Shown here piece by piece: positions 42,700 through 51,817 of a stretch of DNA of 64,000 bases. The notes under the pieces are model-generated. The model searched no databases and was not told the DNA's origin. It saw nothing but the letters and a program-made list of their open reading frames with translations. Source of the stretch: Lacrimispora xylanisolvens (GTDB lineage Bacteria; Bacillota; Clostridia; Lachnospirales; Lachnospiraceae); NCBI RefSeq assembly GCF_002934545.1, contig NZ_PTJA01000005.1, positions 62,001 to 126,000 on the forward strand, given 5' to 3'. The translations under genes were made by a program, and so were the position numbers. The stretch's first letter is position 1, and each line of letters starts with the position of its first letter.

Positions 42700-44426
42700 G
42701 CCAGAAGCCCCCCTCCTTTCTGCTGGGATTCAAAGATATCCCGATATATTTCATTATGGTTTAAAAGTTCATCATGGGTACCCACTGCATTCACTCTTCC
42801 GTCATCTAAGATAATAATCTGGTCTCCATGGGAAACGGAAGAAATTCTCTGGCTGATTATAATCTTGGTCATATCAGGAAGTGCATCCTTTAAGCCGTCA
42901 TTGATCTTTTGCTCTGTAGCTGTATCAAGCGCACTGGTTGAGTCATCCAGTATGAGAATTCTGGGTTTTTTTAAGATTGCCCTTGCTATGCACAGCCTCT
43001 GTTTCTGTCCGCCGGAAAGATTCACACCTCCCTGTCCGAGGACTGTATTAAGCCCGGCATCCAGACGGTCAATAAATTCGTCCACGCAGGCAATCCGGCA
43101 TGCCTCCCTGATCTCTTCATCGGAAGCATTCTCCTTTCCCCAGCAGAGGTTTTCTTTCACTGTTCCAGAAAATAACGTATTTTTCTGTAAAACCATTCCA
43201 ATGGCTTCTCTTAAATGATCCTGGGTATACTTGTAAATCGGCTGCCCATCTATTAGAATTTCTCCGGAGTTTATCTCATACAGCCGCTGGATCAGCTGAA
43301 CCAGCGTGCTTTTTGCAGCACCAGTCTGTCCGATAATCCCTACTGTCTGGCCCGGTAAAATCTGAAAGGATATATCAGAAAGCACATATTCTTTTGCAGT
43401 CTCCCTGTATTTGAAATATACATGATCAAACTGTATGCCTCCCCTGGTTATCTCAATATCAGTTGCACGGTCATCACGGATTTCCGGCTCTTCTGTAAGA
43501 ACTTCTGATATTCTTCTCCAGGAGGTTAAGGATCTGGTAAACAAAAGGAATACATTGGAAAACATCATAAGAGAATTCAGCACCTGAAGCACATAGCTTA
43601 AAAAGCTGGTGAGGGCACCCACCTTCATATGTTCTCCAATTACAAGATTTCCGCCAAACCAGAGAATGCTTAAAATAGTTCCGTACATAACAAACTGCAT
43701 GGCAGGCATGTTGAGAGCTGCCAGTGAAAAAGAGCGTTCGGAGGTGTTCTTTAAATATGTATTGACCTCTCCGAATTTATCTGTCTCATACTCTCCCCGG
43801 ACATAAGCCTTTACTACACGAATTGCTCTTAAATTCTCCTGTATGGCACGGTTTACCAAATCCATGGCGCCCTGCATTTTCCCATAAAGGGGTCTTACAT
43901 TTTTAATAATAAAAAATAAGATTACTGCAAGCAGGGGGGCAGCAATAAAAAATACCATCGCCAGGCGGGCATTCAGCCGGAAGGATACCACCAAAGCGGT
44001 CAGCATCATCACCGGCGAACGAAATCCGGGACGCATCCCATTGGTTATGGAATTCTGAATGGTGGTAACGTCACTGGTGAGTCTTGTTACCAGGGAAGAT
44101 GTGCTGAATCGGTCTGTATTGGCAAAGGAATAGGTCTGCATCTTTTGAAATTCTGCTTTGCGGATCTCCGCACCGATTCCATTTCCACAGATTGCCGTAA
44201 AACGTGCGCAGGCATGCCCCAGTAAAAGAGCAACTGCTGCAAAGGCAATCATCTGTCCTCCCTTCATTAAAATATAACTTTTGTTGCCGTTTGCAACTCC
44301 GACATCAATAATATCTGCCATAATCATTGGTATGATCAGTTCAAATATGGTCTCGGCCTCGATGCAGATAATTGCAAGAATCAATTCTTTTTTGTACTTC
44401 CTGGCATAATGCAGCAGATTATTCAT
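42696..44426 (-). CDS. ABC exporter subunit (membrane + ATPase fusion), first of a pair
   Basis: 576 residues: six membrane helices, then a nucleotide-binding domain with Walker A IGQTGAAKST (an Ala in place of the usual Gly before Lys), signature NLSGGQKQR and Walker B RILILDDSTSALD. Asp in place of the catalytic Glu after Walker B makes this the degenerate site of a heterodimeric exporter; the switch region has Gln (IISQRISSV) instead of His. The partner with the full catalytic site is the next gene. First gene of the operon under the repeats at 44453-44490. Confidence 0.92.
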   Translation of the reverse strand: MNNLLHYARKYKKELILAIICIEAETIFELIIPMIMADIIDVGVANGNKSYILMKGGQMIAFAAVALLLGHACARFTAICGNGIGAEIRKAEFQKMQTYSFANTDRFSTSSLVTRLTSDVTTIQNSITNGMRPGFRSPVMMLTALVVSFRLNARLAMVFFIAAPLLAVILFFIIKNVRPLYGKMQGAMDLVNRAIQENLRAIRVVKAYVRGEYETDKFGEVNTYLKNTSERSFSLAALNMPAMQFVMYGTILSILWFGGNLVIGEHMKVGALTSFLSYVLQVLNSLMMFSNVFLLFTRSLTSWRRISEVLTEEPEIRDDRATDIEITRGGIQFDHVYFKYRETAKEYVLSDISFQILPGQTVGIIGQTGAAKSTLVQLIQRLYEINSGEILIDGQPIYKYTQDHLREAIGMVLQKNTLFSGTVKENLCWGKENASDEEIREACRIACVDEFIDRLDAGLNTVLGQGGVNLSGGQKQRLCIARAILKKPRILILDDSTSALDTATEQKINDGLKDALPDMTKIIISQRISSVSHGDQIIILDDGRVNAVGTHDELLNHNEIYRDIFESQQKGGGLLA

Positions 44427-44452
44427 TTTTTCTTCTCCACATTGATTATTAC

Positions 44453-44490
44453 AATAATTGTATTTGCAACTATTGACTATACAACTATTA
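44453..44490. promoter_or_regulatory. MarR-type operator repeats and promoter of the exporter operon
   Basis: CAACTATT occurs as a direct repeat at 44467-44474 and 44482-44489. The first copy forms an imperfect inverted repeat (7 of 8) with AATAATTG at 44453-44460. On the minus strand TTGTAT (44479-44484) and TACAAT (44457-44462), 16 bp apart, form a promoter interwoven with these repeats. Confidence 0.6.
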
Positions 44491-44532
44491 TATTCTCTTT
44501 CATGGAAAAGTCAACGAAATCCCTGTGGTTAA

Positions 44533-44586
44533 CAAAAAAAATCAGGCCTGGCGTCCCCGTAACAGGGACAATCCAAGCCTGATTTT
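44533..44586 (-). terminator. Terminator of the Na+ pump decarboxylase operon
   Basis: AAAATCAGGCCTGG (44538-44551) pairs with CCAAGCCTGATTTT (44573-44586) and encloses a GTCCC/GGGAC hairpin. A run of eight T follows on the minus strand. Confidence 0.92.
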
Positions 44587-44598
44587 AAATCTGGTTTA

Positions 44599-46011
44599 TT
44601 ATACCGGATAAGTCTTATTCTGCTTGTCAGCCAGAGTGGAATCCACACCTGTCTGCTGCGCTGCACGGTATTCAAAGAATTCCTTTGCAACATTTGGGAA
44701 CAGGGCATAAGAAAGAACATCCTCATCCTGCTGCTTCCACTGTGCACACTCTTTCTCAAACTGAGGAAGCTGTGGTGCGATTAAGTCAGCCGGACGGCAG
44801 GTAATCGGTGTTTCATCACCAATGATCTTTTTCTGCACTTCCGGGTTAAAGGGTTTTACGGTCTGTCCGAATTCACCCATAAGAATCTTCTTGGTTTCTT
44901 TGGTTACCATCTTGTAACGCTCACCGCTGATAACGTTTAATACAGCCTGAGTTCCCACAATCTGGGAAGACGGAGTAACCAGAGGCGGCTCACCAAAGTC
45001 AGCTCTTACTCTTGGAACCTCTTCTAATACCTGTAAATATTTATCTTCCTGTCCTGCTTCCTTTAACTGGCTTACAAGATTGGAAAGCATACCGCCTGGT
45101 ACCTGATACTGGAGTGTCTTAATATCCACACCAAGCACTTTAGGATTTAACCGGCCGCTCTTTAATGCCTCATCCCTGATAGGCTGGAAATAAGCTGCAA
45201 TTTCAGCCAGCAGGTTCTGATCATATCCTGTGTCATATGGTGTTCCGCGGAAGGTTTCAACCATAACTTCAGTGGCTGGCTGGCTGGTGCCTAAAGCCAG
45301 AGGTGACATCGCTGTGTCAATAATATCACAGCCTGCTTCCACTGCCTTTAAATAGGTCATGGAAGCAACACCAGAAGTATAATGGGTATGAAGGTCAATT
45401 GGAAGTTTGGTAGACTCCTTTAATGCGCGAACCAGCTCATCTGCATGATACGGTGTTAAAAGTCCTGCCATATCCTTAATACAGATAGAATCTGCGCCCA
45501 TATCCTCGATTCTCTTTGCAATGTCTTTCCAGTAATCCAGAGTATAGGAATCACCCAGTGTATAGCTTAATGCAACCTGAGCATGACCCTTTTCTTTGTT
45601 ACAGGCTGTAACTGCAGTCTGTAAATTGCGCATATCATTGAAGCAGTCGAAAATTCTTATAATGTCAATTCCGTTTGATATGGATTTCTGAACAAAATAT
45701 TCCACCACATCATCTGCATAATGATTGTAACCCAGAATATTCTGACCACGGAACAGCATCTGCAGCTTTGTATTTTTAAATCCGTCTCTTAATTTTCTCA
45801 GTCTCATCCAGGGATCTTCTTTTAAGAAGCGCAGGCATGAATCAAAGGTAGCACCGCCCCAGCATTCAACTGCATAATAACCAACCTGGTCCATCTTCCC
45901 AATGATGGGAAGCATCTGCTCAGTTGTCATTCTTGTAGCAAGCAAAGACTGATGAGCATCACGAAGAACTGTCTCTACAATCTTAACCGGCTTTTTTTCT
46001 ATATCTGCCAT
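44599..46011 (-). CDS. Oxaloacetate decarboxylase / pyruvate carboxyltransferase subunit (OadA-like, without biotin domain)
   Basis: The 470-residue protein is the carboxyltransferase barrel of the OadA/PycB family. It has TVLRDAHQSLLATRM (metal ligand Asp18), CWGGATFDSCLRFL, the metal-binding lysine in SICIKDMAGLL, the HxH pair in IDLHTHYTSG, and TAMSPLALGTSQPA. It transfers carboxyl groups between oxaloacetate/pyruvate and biotin. The C-terminal biotin domain of full-length OadA is absent, and a separate biotin carrier is coded in the operon. It is the last of five genes, 66 bp after the Na+ pump subunit. Confidence 0.93.
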   Translation of the reverse strand: MADIEKKPVKIVETVLRDAHQSLLATRMTTEQMLPIIGKMDQVGYYAVECWGGATFDSCLRFLKEDPWMRLRKLRDGFKNTKLQMLFRGQNILGYNHYADDVVEYFVQKSISNGIDIIRIFDCFNDMRNLQTAVTACNKEKGHAQVALSYTLGDSYTLDYWKDIAKRIEDMGADSICIKDMAGLLTPYHADELVRALKESTKLPIDLHTHYTSGVASMTYLKAVEAGCDIIDTAMSPLALGTSQPATEVMVETFRGTPYDTGYDQNLLAEIAAYFQPIRDEALKSGRLNPKVLGVDIKTLQYQVPGGMLSNLVSQLKEAGQEDKYLQVLEEVPRVRADFGEPPLVTPSSQIVGTQAVLNVISGERYKMVTKETKKILMGEFGQTVKPFNPEVQKKIIGDETPITCRPADLIAPQLPQFEKECAQWKQQDEDVLSYALFPNVAKEFFEYRAAQQTGVDSTLADKQNKTYPV

Positions 46012-46077
46012 TTTCTTACCTCCTGGTTATTGTTCATTTACTTTGCTTATTGGGTATCGTAATGATATCCATTCCAA

Positions 46078-47226
46078 TTATTTCACTCCGAAAATAGCCA
46101 TGAATGTACCGGCTGCAACTGCAGTACCGATAACACCGGCTACGTTTGGTCCCATGGCATGCATCAGCAGGAAGTTTGTCGGATCAGCCTCAGATCCCAC
46201 CTTCTGGGACACACGGGCCGACATGGGAACTGCGGATACACCGGCAGAACCAATCAAAGGATTGACCTTACCTCCTGAAACCTTGCACATAAGCTTGCCA
46301 AACAGTACACCGGCAGCTGTTCCAAATGCAAATGCAACCAGTCCCAGAACAACGATTTTAAGTGTATTGGAATTTAAGAATGCTTCCGCACTTGTGGTTG
46401 CTCCAACGGATGTACCAAGAAGAATAACCACGATATACATCAGTGCATTGGCAGCCGTTTCCGTTAACTGTTTTACCACTCCGGATTCTTTAAATAAGTT
46501 ACCAAGCATCAGCATACCGATCAAAGGAGCAGTGGTCGGCAGAATCATACATACAACGGTAGTTACGATGATCGGGAACAGAATCCGTTCCAGTTTGGAT
46601 ACCGGGCGAAGCTGTTCCATCTTAATTTTACGTTCCTCTTCTGTTGTCAGAAGCTTCATAATCGGCGGCTGGATAATCGGTACCAGCGCCATATAAGAAT
46701 AAGCGGCTACTGCAATGGGTCCCATCAGGGAAGTCATTCCCAGTTTACTTGCCAGGAATATCGAGGTAGGGCCATCTGCTCCTCCGATAATGGAGATCGC
46801 CGCTGCTGCCTTATCGCTGAATCCCATAAAAATTGCCAGAAAATAAGCGGTATAGATACCAAACTGGGCAGCTGCCCCTAATAAAAAGCTCTTAGGGTTG
46901 GCAATCAGGGGACCAAAGTCTGTCATAGCCCCTACACCCATGAAAATAAGCGGAGGAAGAATCCCCCATTCATCCATTTTAAAGAAATATTGCAGCAGTC
47001 CGCCGCCGGAACCATCCGCTCCAACCTCTTTCATAATATCCGGATAGATATTTACCAACAGCATACCAAAGGAAATCGGCACCAGAAGCAGGGGTTCAAA
47101 TCCTTTTTGAATCGCCAGATATAAAAACAGAAAAGCGACCAGGATCATAAGCATATTACCTGCAGTCAGGTTAAAGAATGCGGTCTGCTGAAGAAGATTG
47201 GTGAATGTATTACTTATATACTCCAT
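46078..47226 (-). CDS. Na+-translocating decarboxylase beta subunit (OadB/GcdB/MmdB)
   Basis: A 382-residue integral membrane protein with many hydrophobic helices and the family-defining [16 protein letters not shown] block, whose Asp takes part in Na+ and proton handling, plus a C-terminal [19 protein letters not shown]. It decarboxylates carboxybiotin and exports Na+, turning decarboxylation into a sodium gradient. It lies between the biotin carrier and the OadA-like carboxyltransferase. Confidence 0.95.
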   Translation of the reverse strand: MEYISNTFTNLLQQTAFFNLTAGNMLMILVAFLFLYLAIQKGFEPLLLVPISFGMLLVNIYPDIMKEVGADGSGGGLLQYFFKMDEWGILPPLIFMGVGAMTDFGPLIANPKSFLLGAAAQFGIYTAYFLAIFMGFSDKAAAAISIIGGADGPTSIFLASKLGMTSLMGPIAVAAYSYMALVPIIQPPIMKLLTTEEERKIKMEQLRPVSKLERILFPIIVTTVVCMILPTTAPLIGMLMLGNLFKESGVVKQLTETAANALMYIVVILLGTSVGATTSAEAFLNSNTLKIVVLGLVAFAFGTAAGVLFGKLMCKVSGGKVNPLIGSAGVSAVPMSARVSQKVGSEADPTNFLLMHAMGPNVAGVIGTAVAAGTFMAIFGVK

Positions 47227-47282
47227 GTTAATCCCTCCATAAGGAATCCGCGCTATTTATTGTTATAGCGGATCTTTCCGTA

Positions 47283-47675
47283 CTAGTTTAATGTAGCCAG
47301 TGTTGCGCCTGCTTCTACGGAATCACCCACTGCTACCTGAATACCCGCAACTGTTCCATCGGAAGGTGCTACGATTTCGTTTTCCATCTTCATGGCTTCC
47401 AGAATAACCAGGACTTCGCCCCGTTTTACAGCCTGTCCAGGGGTAACCTTAACACCAAGAATCTTACCAGGCATAGGTGCAGTTACCTTAACAGAACCTT
47501 CTGTTCCTTTTGGTGCTTCTTTCTTTGGTGCGGGAGCCGGTGCCGGTGCCGGTGCTGCAGGTTTAACGGCTGCAGGTGCTGCTGCCGGGGCAGTTACTGC
47601 TGCGGCTGTACCTGTTGTTTCTTCTACGGTTACATCGTAAACATTACCATTCACTGTAATTTTATAATTTTTCAT
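47283..47675 (-). CDS. Biotin carboxyl carrier protein of the decarboxylase
   Basis: 130 residues from the ATG at 47675 (AGGAGG nine bases upstream; the longer frame to 47780 overlaps the preceding gene). A short N-terminal domain (MKNYKITVNGNVYDVTVEE) leads through an Ala/Pro-rich flexible linker to a biotinyl domain with EAMKMENEI; the Lys between the two Mets is the biotin site. It shuttles carboxyl groups between the carboxyltransferases and the membrane pump. Confidence 0.94.
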   Translation of the reverse strand: MKNYKITVNGNVYDVTVEETTGTAAAVTAPAAAPAAVKPAAPAPAPAPAPKKEAPKGTEGSVKVTAPMPGKILGVKVTPGQAVKRGEVLVILEAMKMENEIVAPSDGTVAGIQVAVGDSVEAGATLATLN

Positions 47676-47694
47676 GATGACAATCCTCCTGATT

Positions 47695-48477
47695 TTATGC
47701 TTTTTTCCAATTACCGGCTGCTGCACGTTTAATGGAACGGACAACCAGACCGCTGGGTGAAACTCCTTCAGATGCTGCAATTGCCGCTGTTATTACAGCT
47801 GCCAGTTCCAGATCATCTTTTAACTCTTCTTCCTCTTCGAACGTCTCTATAACCATTGGTTCTGGTCTGTCCTGTGCCTGTGCCTCAGAAACCTTTCCCT
47901 TATTCAGCATTTTTTCTTCAAATATGCTGATATAGCGGAATGCTCCAATCAGCATGCTGATGAAGATTAACACAACAAACACGGTTCCCATACCCATCAG
48001 TGTATTAAAACCGGCTTTTTCCATCTTCTCACTTGTTGTGTATTCAGGGACAAAGGACACACCGGTTATCTTGGAAAGCTTGTGGTCAAAGTTTACGGTG
48101 AATTCCATATTTCTTTTTTCAAATACTGTACTGACCGTAGCACTGTATCCACTTTTGCTCTCTTCTAATTTTAAAGAATCCGAAGCTGATACAAAGCCGC
48201 CTAAATCACCTTTTATATTCTTCCAGGAATCGATCCCCTCTGCAAGTGCAGCCAGCTCATCCTTTTTAGCCAGGTTCTTTTTCATCTGATCGCTGTCTTT
48301 ATCCTCGAGACCGGTGTACAGCTCCAGATACGAGGCGACGGGAATCTGCTCAAGCTGCGCCTTCATATCAGCATCTATGCCTTCGGCCTTTTTACTGGCA
48401 GAACCGCATGCAGATAATGAAAAGAGGCAGACTGCCATAGTAAGACCCACTACTGCTCGTTTCAAATTTAATTTCAT
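47695..48477 (-). CDS. Decarboxylase gamma subunit (OadG-like) fused to an N-terminal lipoprotein domain
   Basis: The 260-residue protein begins with a lipoprotein signal (SLSAC, Cys24) and a ~120-residue extracellular domain. The OadG-type membrane helix follows (about 156-180, LMGMGTVFVVLIFISML), then an acidic linker and the OadG-like tail (ITAAIAASEG, VVRSIKRAAAGNWKKA). Ordinary OadG proteins have about 80-130 residues and no such front part. Gamma subunits anchor and stabilise the decarboxylase complex. The added lipoprotein domain is unusual to me. It lies 18 bp downstream of the acyl-CoA-type carboxyltransferase. Confidence 0.85.
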   Translation of the reverse strand: MKLNLKRAVVGLTMAVCLFSLSACGSASKKAEGIDADMKAQLEQIPVASYLELYTGLEDKDSDQMKKNLAKKDELAALAEGIDSWKNIKGDLGGFVSASDSLKLEESKSGYSATVSTVFEKRNMEFTVNFDHKLSKITGVSFVPEYTTSEKMEKAGFNTLMGMGTVFVVLIFISMLIGAFRYISIFEEKMLNKGKVSEAQAQDRPEPMVIETFEEEEELKDDLELAAVITAAIAASEGVSPSGLVVRSIKRAAAGNWKKA

Positions 48478-48494
48478 ATGCCTGTCACCTCATT

Positions 48495-49949
48495 CTATAT
48501 CGTGCCATGTTTTTTCGCCGGACGATCCTCTCTCTTTGTGAATAACATCTCAAATGCAGCGATTACTCTGGCTCTGGTTTCACTGGCATCAATAATGTCA
48601 TCAACATATCCTCTTTTTGCTGCAGAAAGCGCGCTGGACTGAAGAGCCCGGTAGCTTTCCGCCTTTTCTTCCATCACAGTCTTTCCATCTTCTGACTTTG
48701 CAATCTCATCTGCATACATGATCTTTGCTGCCTGAACGGGGTCCATCATTCCTATGGCTGCCTCCGGCCATGCATAAACAATATCAGCGCCAATGGATTT
48801 GCTGTTCATGGTCAGATAAGCGCTTCCCAGTGCCTGACCAACTACAACTGTCACTTTCGGAACTGTTGCATTGGCAAATGCATAAGTCAGCTTTGCAGCT
48901 GCTTTCGCAATTGTTTTTTCAGATCCGGTTGTGCTCTCATAGCCGGTTACGTTCACCAGAGTGAGCAGCGGAATATCAAACGCATCACAGAAACCAACAA
49001 ACTCTGCAGCCTTCTCACAGCCTTGTCCCGTTAATTTTGCTTCACAGGACATGGTCTTTACTCCACTCTCGTCATAGGATTCTGTTCGATTGGCAACGCA
49101 GCCCACAGTGATTCCGTTTAAACGGATAAAGCCGGTAACCATAGAGGAGCCATATTCTTTTCCGGTCTCCATAAAGAAATGATTATCAGAAATCTGTGTG
49201 AGCGCAATTTTCGTATCACCAACATAGTTTGCTAAATCGGAGCATACGCGGTTTAAATCATCCGTGCACTCATCGTAAGACATGTCATCCTCGCTATTGG
49301 CAGGTAAAATCGTGACAAGAGTTCTGATATGATCAAAAATCTCTTCTTCCTCTCCGATAAAATCTACCAGTCCTGCTTCCCTGCTCTGAAAACTTGCGGA
49401 AGCGGTATTTAATTTTTCTGTATAGTTATCCTGAATGGCATTGGGTGAATTAACAAACAGCTTTGCAGACTTTCCTTCCATAAAAGTAAAATCTGCCATA
49501 GCTGCAGAAACAGCCATTCCACCGCCGCAGGTACCAAAAATCGCTGTGATCTGCGGTACCACTCCTGATGCTAAAGTCTGGCTCATATAAATTTCACCAA
49601 AGCCGTTTAAGGCATCTGTTGCCTCCTGAAGTCTTAGTCCGGCACAATCGATCAGACCGATCACCGGTGCTCCCATTTTCATTGCCATGGCATAAAGTCT
49701 TGTGATTTTTTTAGCATGCATTTCTCCTACAGCCCCGCCAAAAACAGTTGAGTCCTGACTGTAAACATACACAAGGCAGCCCCCAATGGTTCCATAGCCG
49801 GTAACAACACCGTCAGAAGGAGTTTCCCTTGCTGTCATGTTAAAGTCTGTATTTCTCGCTGTTACATAGCTTCCGACTTCAACAAAACTGTTTTCATCAA
49901 GCAAAGCGTGAATTCGATTACTTGCTGATGTCTGTGTTGAATTACTCAT
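48495..49949 (-). CDS. Acyl-CoA carboxyltransferase subunit (MmdA/PccB-like)
   Basis: The 484-residue protein has the two crotonase-fold halves of biotin-dependent acyl-CoA carboxyltransferases: TPSDGVVTGYGTIGG, IGLIDCAGLRLQE, FGTCGGGMAVSAA, then LTLVNVTGYESTTGSE, VTVVVGQALGSAYLTM and AIGMMDPVQAAKIMY. The family includes methylmalonyl-CoA decarboxylase alpha and propionyl-CoA carboxylase beta. It is the first gene of the operon. The ATG at 49949 is 8 bases after GGAGG; the ATG at 49964 overlaps that site. The acyl-CoA substrate cannot be told from the sequence, but methylmalonyl-CoA/propionyl-CoA is plausible. Confidence 0.92.
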   Translation of the reverse strand: MSNSTQTSASNRIHALLDENSFVEVGSYVTARNTDFNMTARETPSDGVVTGYGTIGGCLVYVYSQDSTVFGGAVGEMHAKKITRLYAMAMKMGAPVIGLIDCAGLRLQEATDALNGFGEIYMSQTLASGVVPQITAIFGTCGGGMAVSAAMADFTFMEGKSAKLFVNSPNAIQDNYTEKLNTASASFQSREAGLVDFIGEEEEIFDHIRTLVTILPANSEDDMSYDECTDDLNRVCSDLANYVGDTKIALTQISDNHFFMETGKEYGSSMVTGFIRLNGITVGCVANRTESYDESGVKTMSCEAKLTGQGCEKAAEFVGFCDAFDIPLLTLVNVTGYESTTGSEKTIAKAAAKLTYAFANATVPKVTVVVGQALGSAYLTMNSKSIGADIVYAWPEAAIGMMDPVQAAKIMYADEIAKSEDGKTVMEEKAESYRALQSSALSAAKRGYVDDIIDASETRARVIAAFEMLFTKREDRPAKKHGTI

Positions 49950-50040
49950 TTTGCAATCCTCCATTTTGTAATATTTGCATAGTCTCTGTTAAAAAAACAA
50001 CGATAGGACTATATAATAACACCAATTTCTGCCAATTATA

Positions 50041-50069
50041 ATTGTATAATTAATTTCAACTTATTTCAA
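50041..50069 (-). promoter_or_regulatory. Promoter of the Na+ pump decarboxylase operon
   Basis: On the minus strand TTGAAA (50064-50069) is 17 bp from TACAAT (50041-50046). The leader to the ATG is about 85 nt long, and a CCAATT element occurs twice around 50021-50037. Confidence 0.6.
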
Positions 50070-50081
50070 GTTCTTTTTAGT

Positions 50082-50133
50082 AAAAAAAGAGCAAAAAACT
50101 ATGGATTTCTTACAATCCATTGTCTCTTGCTCC
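50082..50133 (-). terminator. Terminator of the lipoprotein gene
   Basis: GAGCAA (50089-50094) pairs with TTGCTC (50127-50132), enclosing an ATGGATT/AATCCAT stem, and a T7 run follows on the minus strand. Confidence 0.85.
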
Positions 50134-50222
50134 TAATTTTTGCTGGCATAATATCGATTCGTGTAAATTTTTCCGGCATTTTGTATGATTTTGTCGATTA
50201 TTTTTGTATGTTGTATACAATG

Positions 50223-50807
50223 TTATTCTTTCATTTCCGTAATCCCAATGCTGCCATCTGCTGTTTCCTGGAATACGATCCTCGATGGGCCCTCTCCCAT
50301 TACGACTCCTGCTTCCGATTTCTTTAAGGTAGCTGTGTCCACCTTGGCGATGGATACCATTAAATCATCCCCAAATACCATATCCGGATTCAGCTTTAAT
50401 AAATCTTCCTGCTTTTTTAAAATAATTGTTTCCTGATCCCCGTTGATAAACACGCATGGATAGGCTATAAGCTCCGCCAGTTCTTCTAAATTTTTATCCG
50501 AAACTGCTTCCTGTATTTTTTCCGCAAAGGCTTCCGCCTGCTTTCCCGGTCCCTGGTAGGTCTCGTCAGCCTGCGTCTCTTCCTGATCTTTCATTGGTGA
50601 ATCCGGTTCCCCATCTTCTGATGAAACCGTCCCGTCTGTGCTGCTTTCCGATACGGACTTTTTCATATTACTGTCCGCAGCCTCTGATTCAGTTATCTGC
50701 CCGGCCCCTGAACCAGCGGCAGATTCACCCTTTTTCCCGCAGCCAGCTGCAAAAAACACAGCCAGTGCAATGATAAAACAAACGATACCGAATCTTTTCC
50801 TGAGCAT
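50223..50807 (-). CDS. Putative lipoprotein of unknown function
   Basis: About 194 residues from the ATG at 50807; the GGGAGG site is rather far (13 bases). The lipobox is AAGC near residue 23. A long Ser/Glu/Asp-rich linker (about 27-85) precedes a compact C-terminal domain (about 86-194, AFAEKIQEAVSDKNLEELAELIAYPCVFIN) that resembles small alpha+beta NTF2-like or lipoprotein domains. I do not recognise the family. It is monocistronic, ended by the terminator at 50082-50133. Confidence 0.75.
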   Translation of the reverse strand: MLRKRFGIVCFIIALAVFFAAGCGKKGESAAGSGAGQITESEAADSNMKKSVSESSTDGTVSSEDGEPDSPMKDQEETQADETYQGPGKQAEAFAEKIQEAVSDKNLEELAELIAYPCVFINGDQETIILKKQEDLLKLNPDMVFGDDLMVSIAKVDTATLKKSEAGVVMGEGPSRIVFQETADGSIGITEMKE

Positions 50808-50943
50808 CTTTTTTTTCGTTCCTCCCTGCGTCCATTTACTGCTTCGGGCACAGTATAGCACCGGTAAAGATTGGAAGTCAATAGAGTTCCCAAAACCGTA
50901 AACCTTAGTCATTTTTCCGTAAGATATTTGTCCGCATTTTTAA

Positions 50944-51789
50944 TTATTTATATTCTTTATGAAGAGTAAAGCCTCGTCCACGCACCTCTGTAACCTGATT
51001 GATAATTATAAAGGCATTAGGATCAATTTCAAGAACCAGTTCATTGAGTTTGGGCAGCTGCCTCCCTGATATTACAGTAAGAACAGCAAAGGATGATTCT
51101 CTTAAATGTCCTCCTTCACTGGCAAGTAAGGTTGTCCCCCTGTCCATTCGCCGCTGTATCTCCTGACTGATCTGGTCATACTTATTGCTTATGACCTTTA
51201 CCTGCATCTGATTACGGCCTGTCATAAGAACTTTATCCAGAACCATTGTGTATAAAAGAACAAGAAGGATTCCGTAAAGAATCTGTTCCATACTGGAAAA
51301 AATCATCTGGGAAAGGAGAATCAGGCAGTCAAAAACCGACATGGTCTGGGAAATCGACAAATTCCACTTTTTATTCAGTATGAGCGGCGGAATATCCATT
51401 CCTCCTGTAGACGCGCCGGCCCGTATCACCATCCCAATGCCGGCACCGATTAAAAGACCGGAAAATACAGTGGCAAGCATACGGTCCTGGGTTATGACCA
51501 TATTACCGGACAGCTTCTCAAATACCCCCAGAATAAAGGGATAATAAAATGTGCTGATTAGGGTTGTCAGGGCAAACGCCTTCCCCAGTACGAAAGCCCC
51601 TGCAGCGAACATAATGATATTAAAAACTCCTATAAAAAGAGCTATGGGAATCCCCAGTTTTGCATGGGCTACTAAAGCGAGACCTGTCGTACCTCCTGTA
51701 ATCAGTCCATTTGGAAGAATAAACAGGGAAACAGCAAGTGCATATACGGTGTTTCCTGCCAGCACCGTCGCTATTTTTTTTAAATTCAT
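50944..51789 (-). CDS. YitT family membrane protein
   Basis: The 281-residue protein has five hydrophobic segments in the first ~190 residues (LAGNTVYALAVSLFILPNGLITGGTTG; GASTGGMDIPPLIL) and a cytoplasmic DUF2179-type domain at the C-terminus (MQVKVISNKYDQISQEI, RGTTLLASEGG, EIDPNAFIIINQVTEVRGRGF). This is the YitT family; its transport or sensing role is unknown. A second paralogue lies at 55454-56332. Confidence 0.9.
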   Translation of the reverse strand: MNLKKIATVLAGNTVYALAVSLFILPNGLITGGTTGLALVAHAKLGIPIALFIGVFNIIMFAAGAFVLGKAFALTTLISTFYYPFILGVFEKLSGNMVITQDRMLATVFSGLLIGAGIGMVIRAGASTGGMDIPPLILNKKWNLSISQTMSVFDCLILLSQMIFSSMEQILYGILLVLLYTMVLDKVLMTGRNQMQVKVISNKYDQISQEIQRRMDRGTTLLASEGGHLRESSFAVLTVISGRQLPKLNELVLEIDPNAFIIINQVTEVRGRGFTLHKEYK

Positions 51790-51817
51790 ACTTCAGTAAC
51801 TTCCTTTCAACTTCTTA

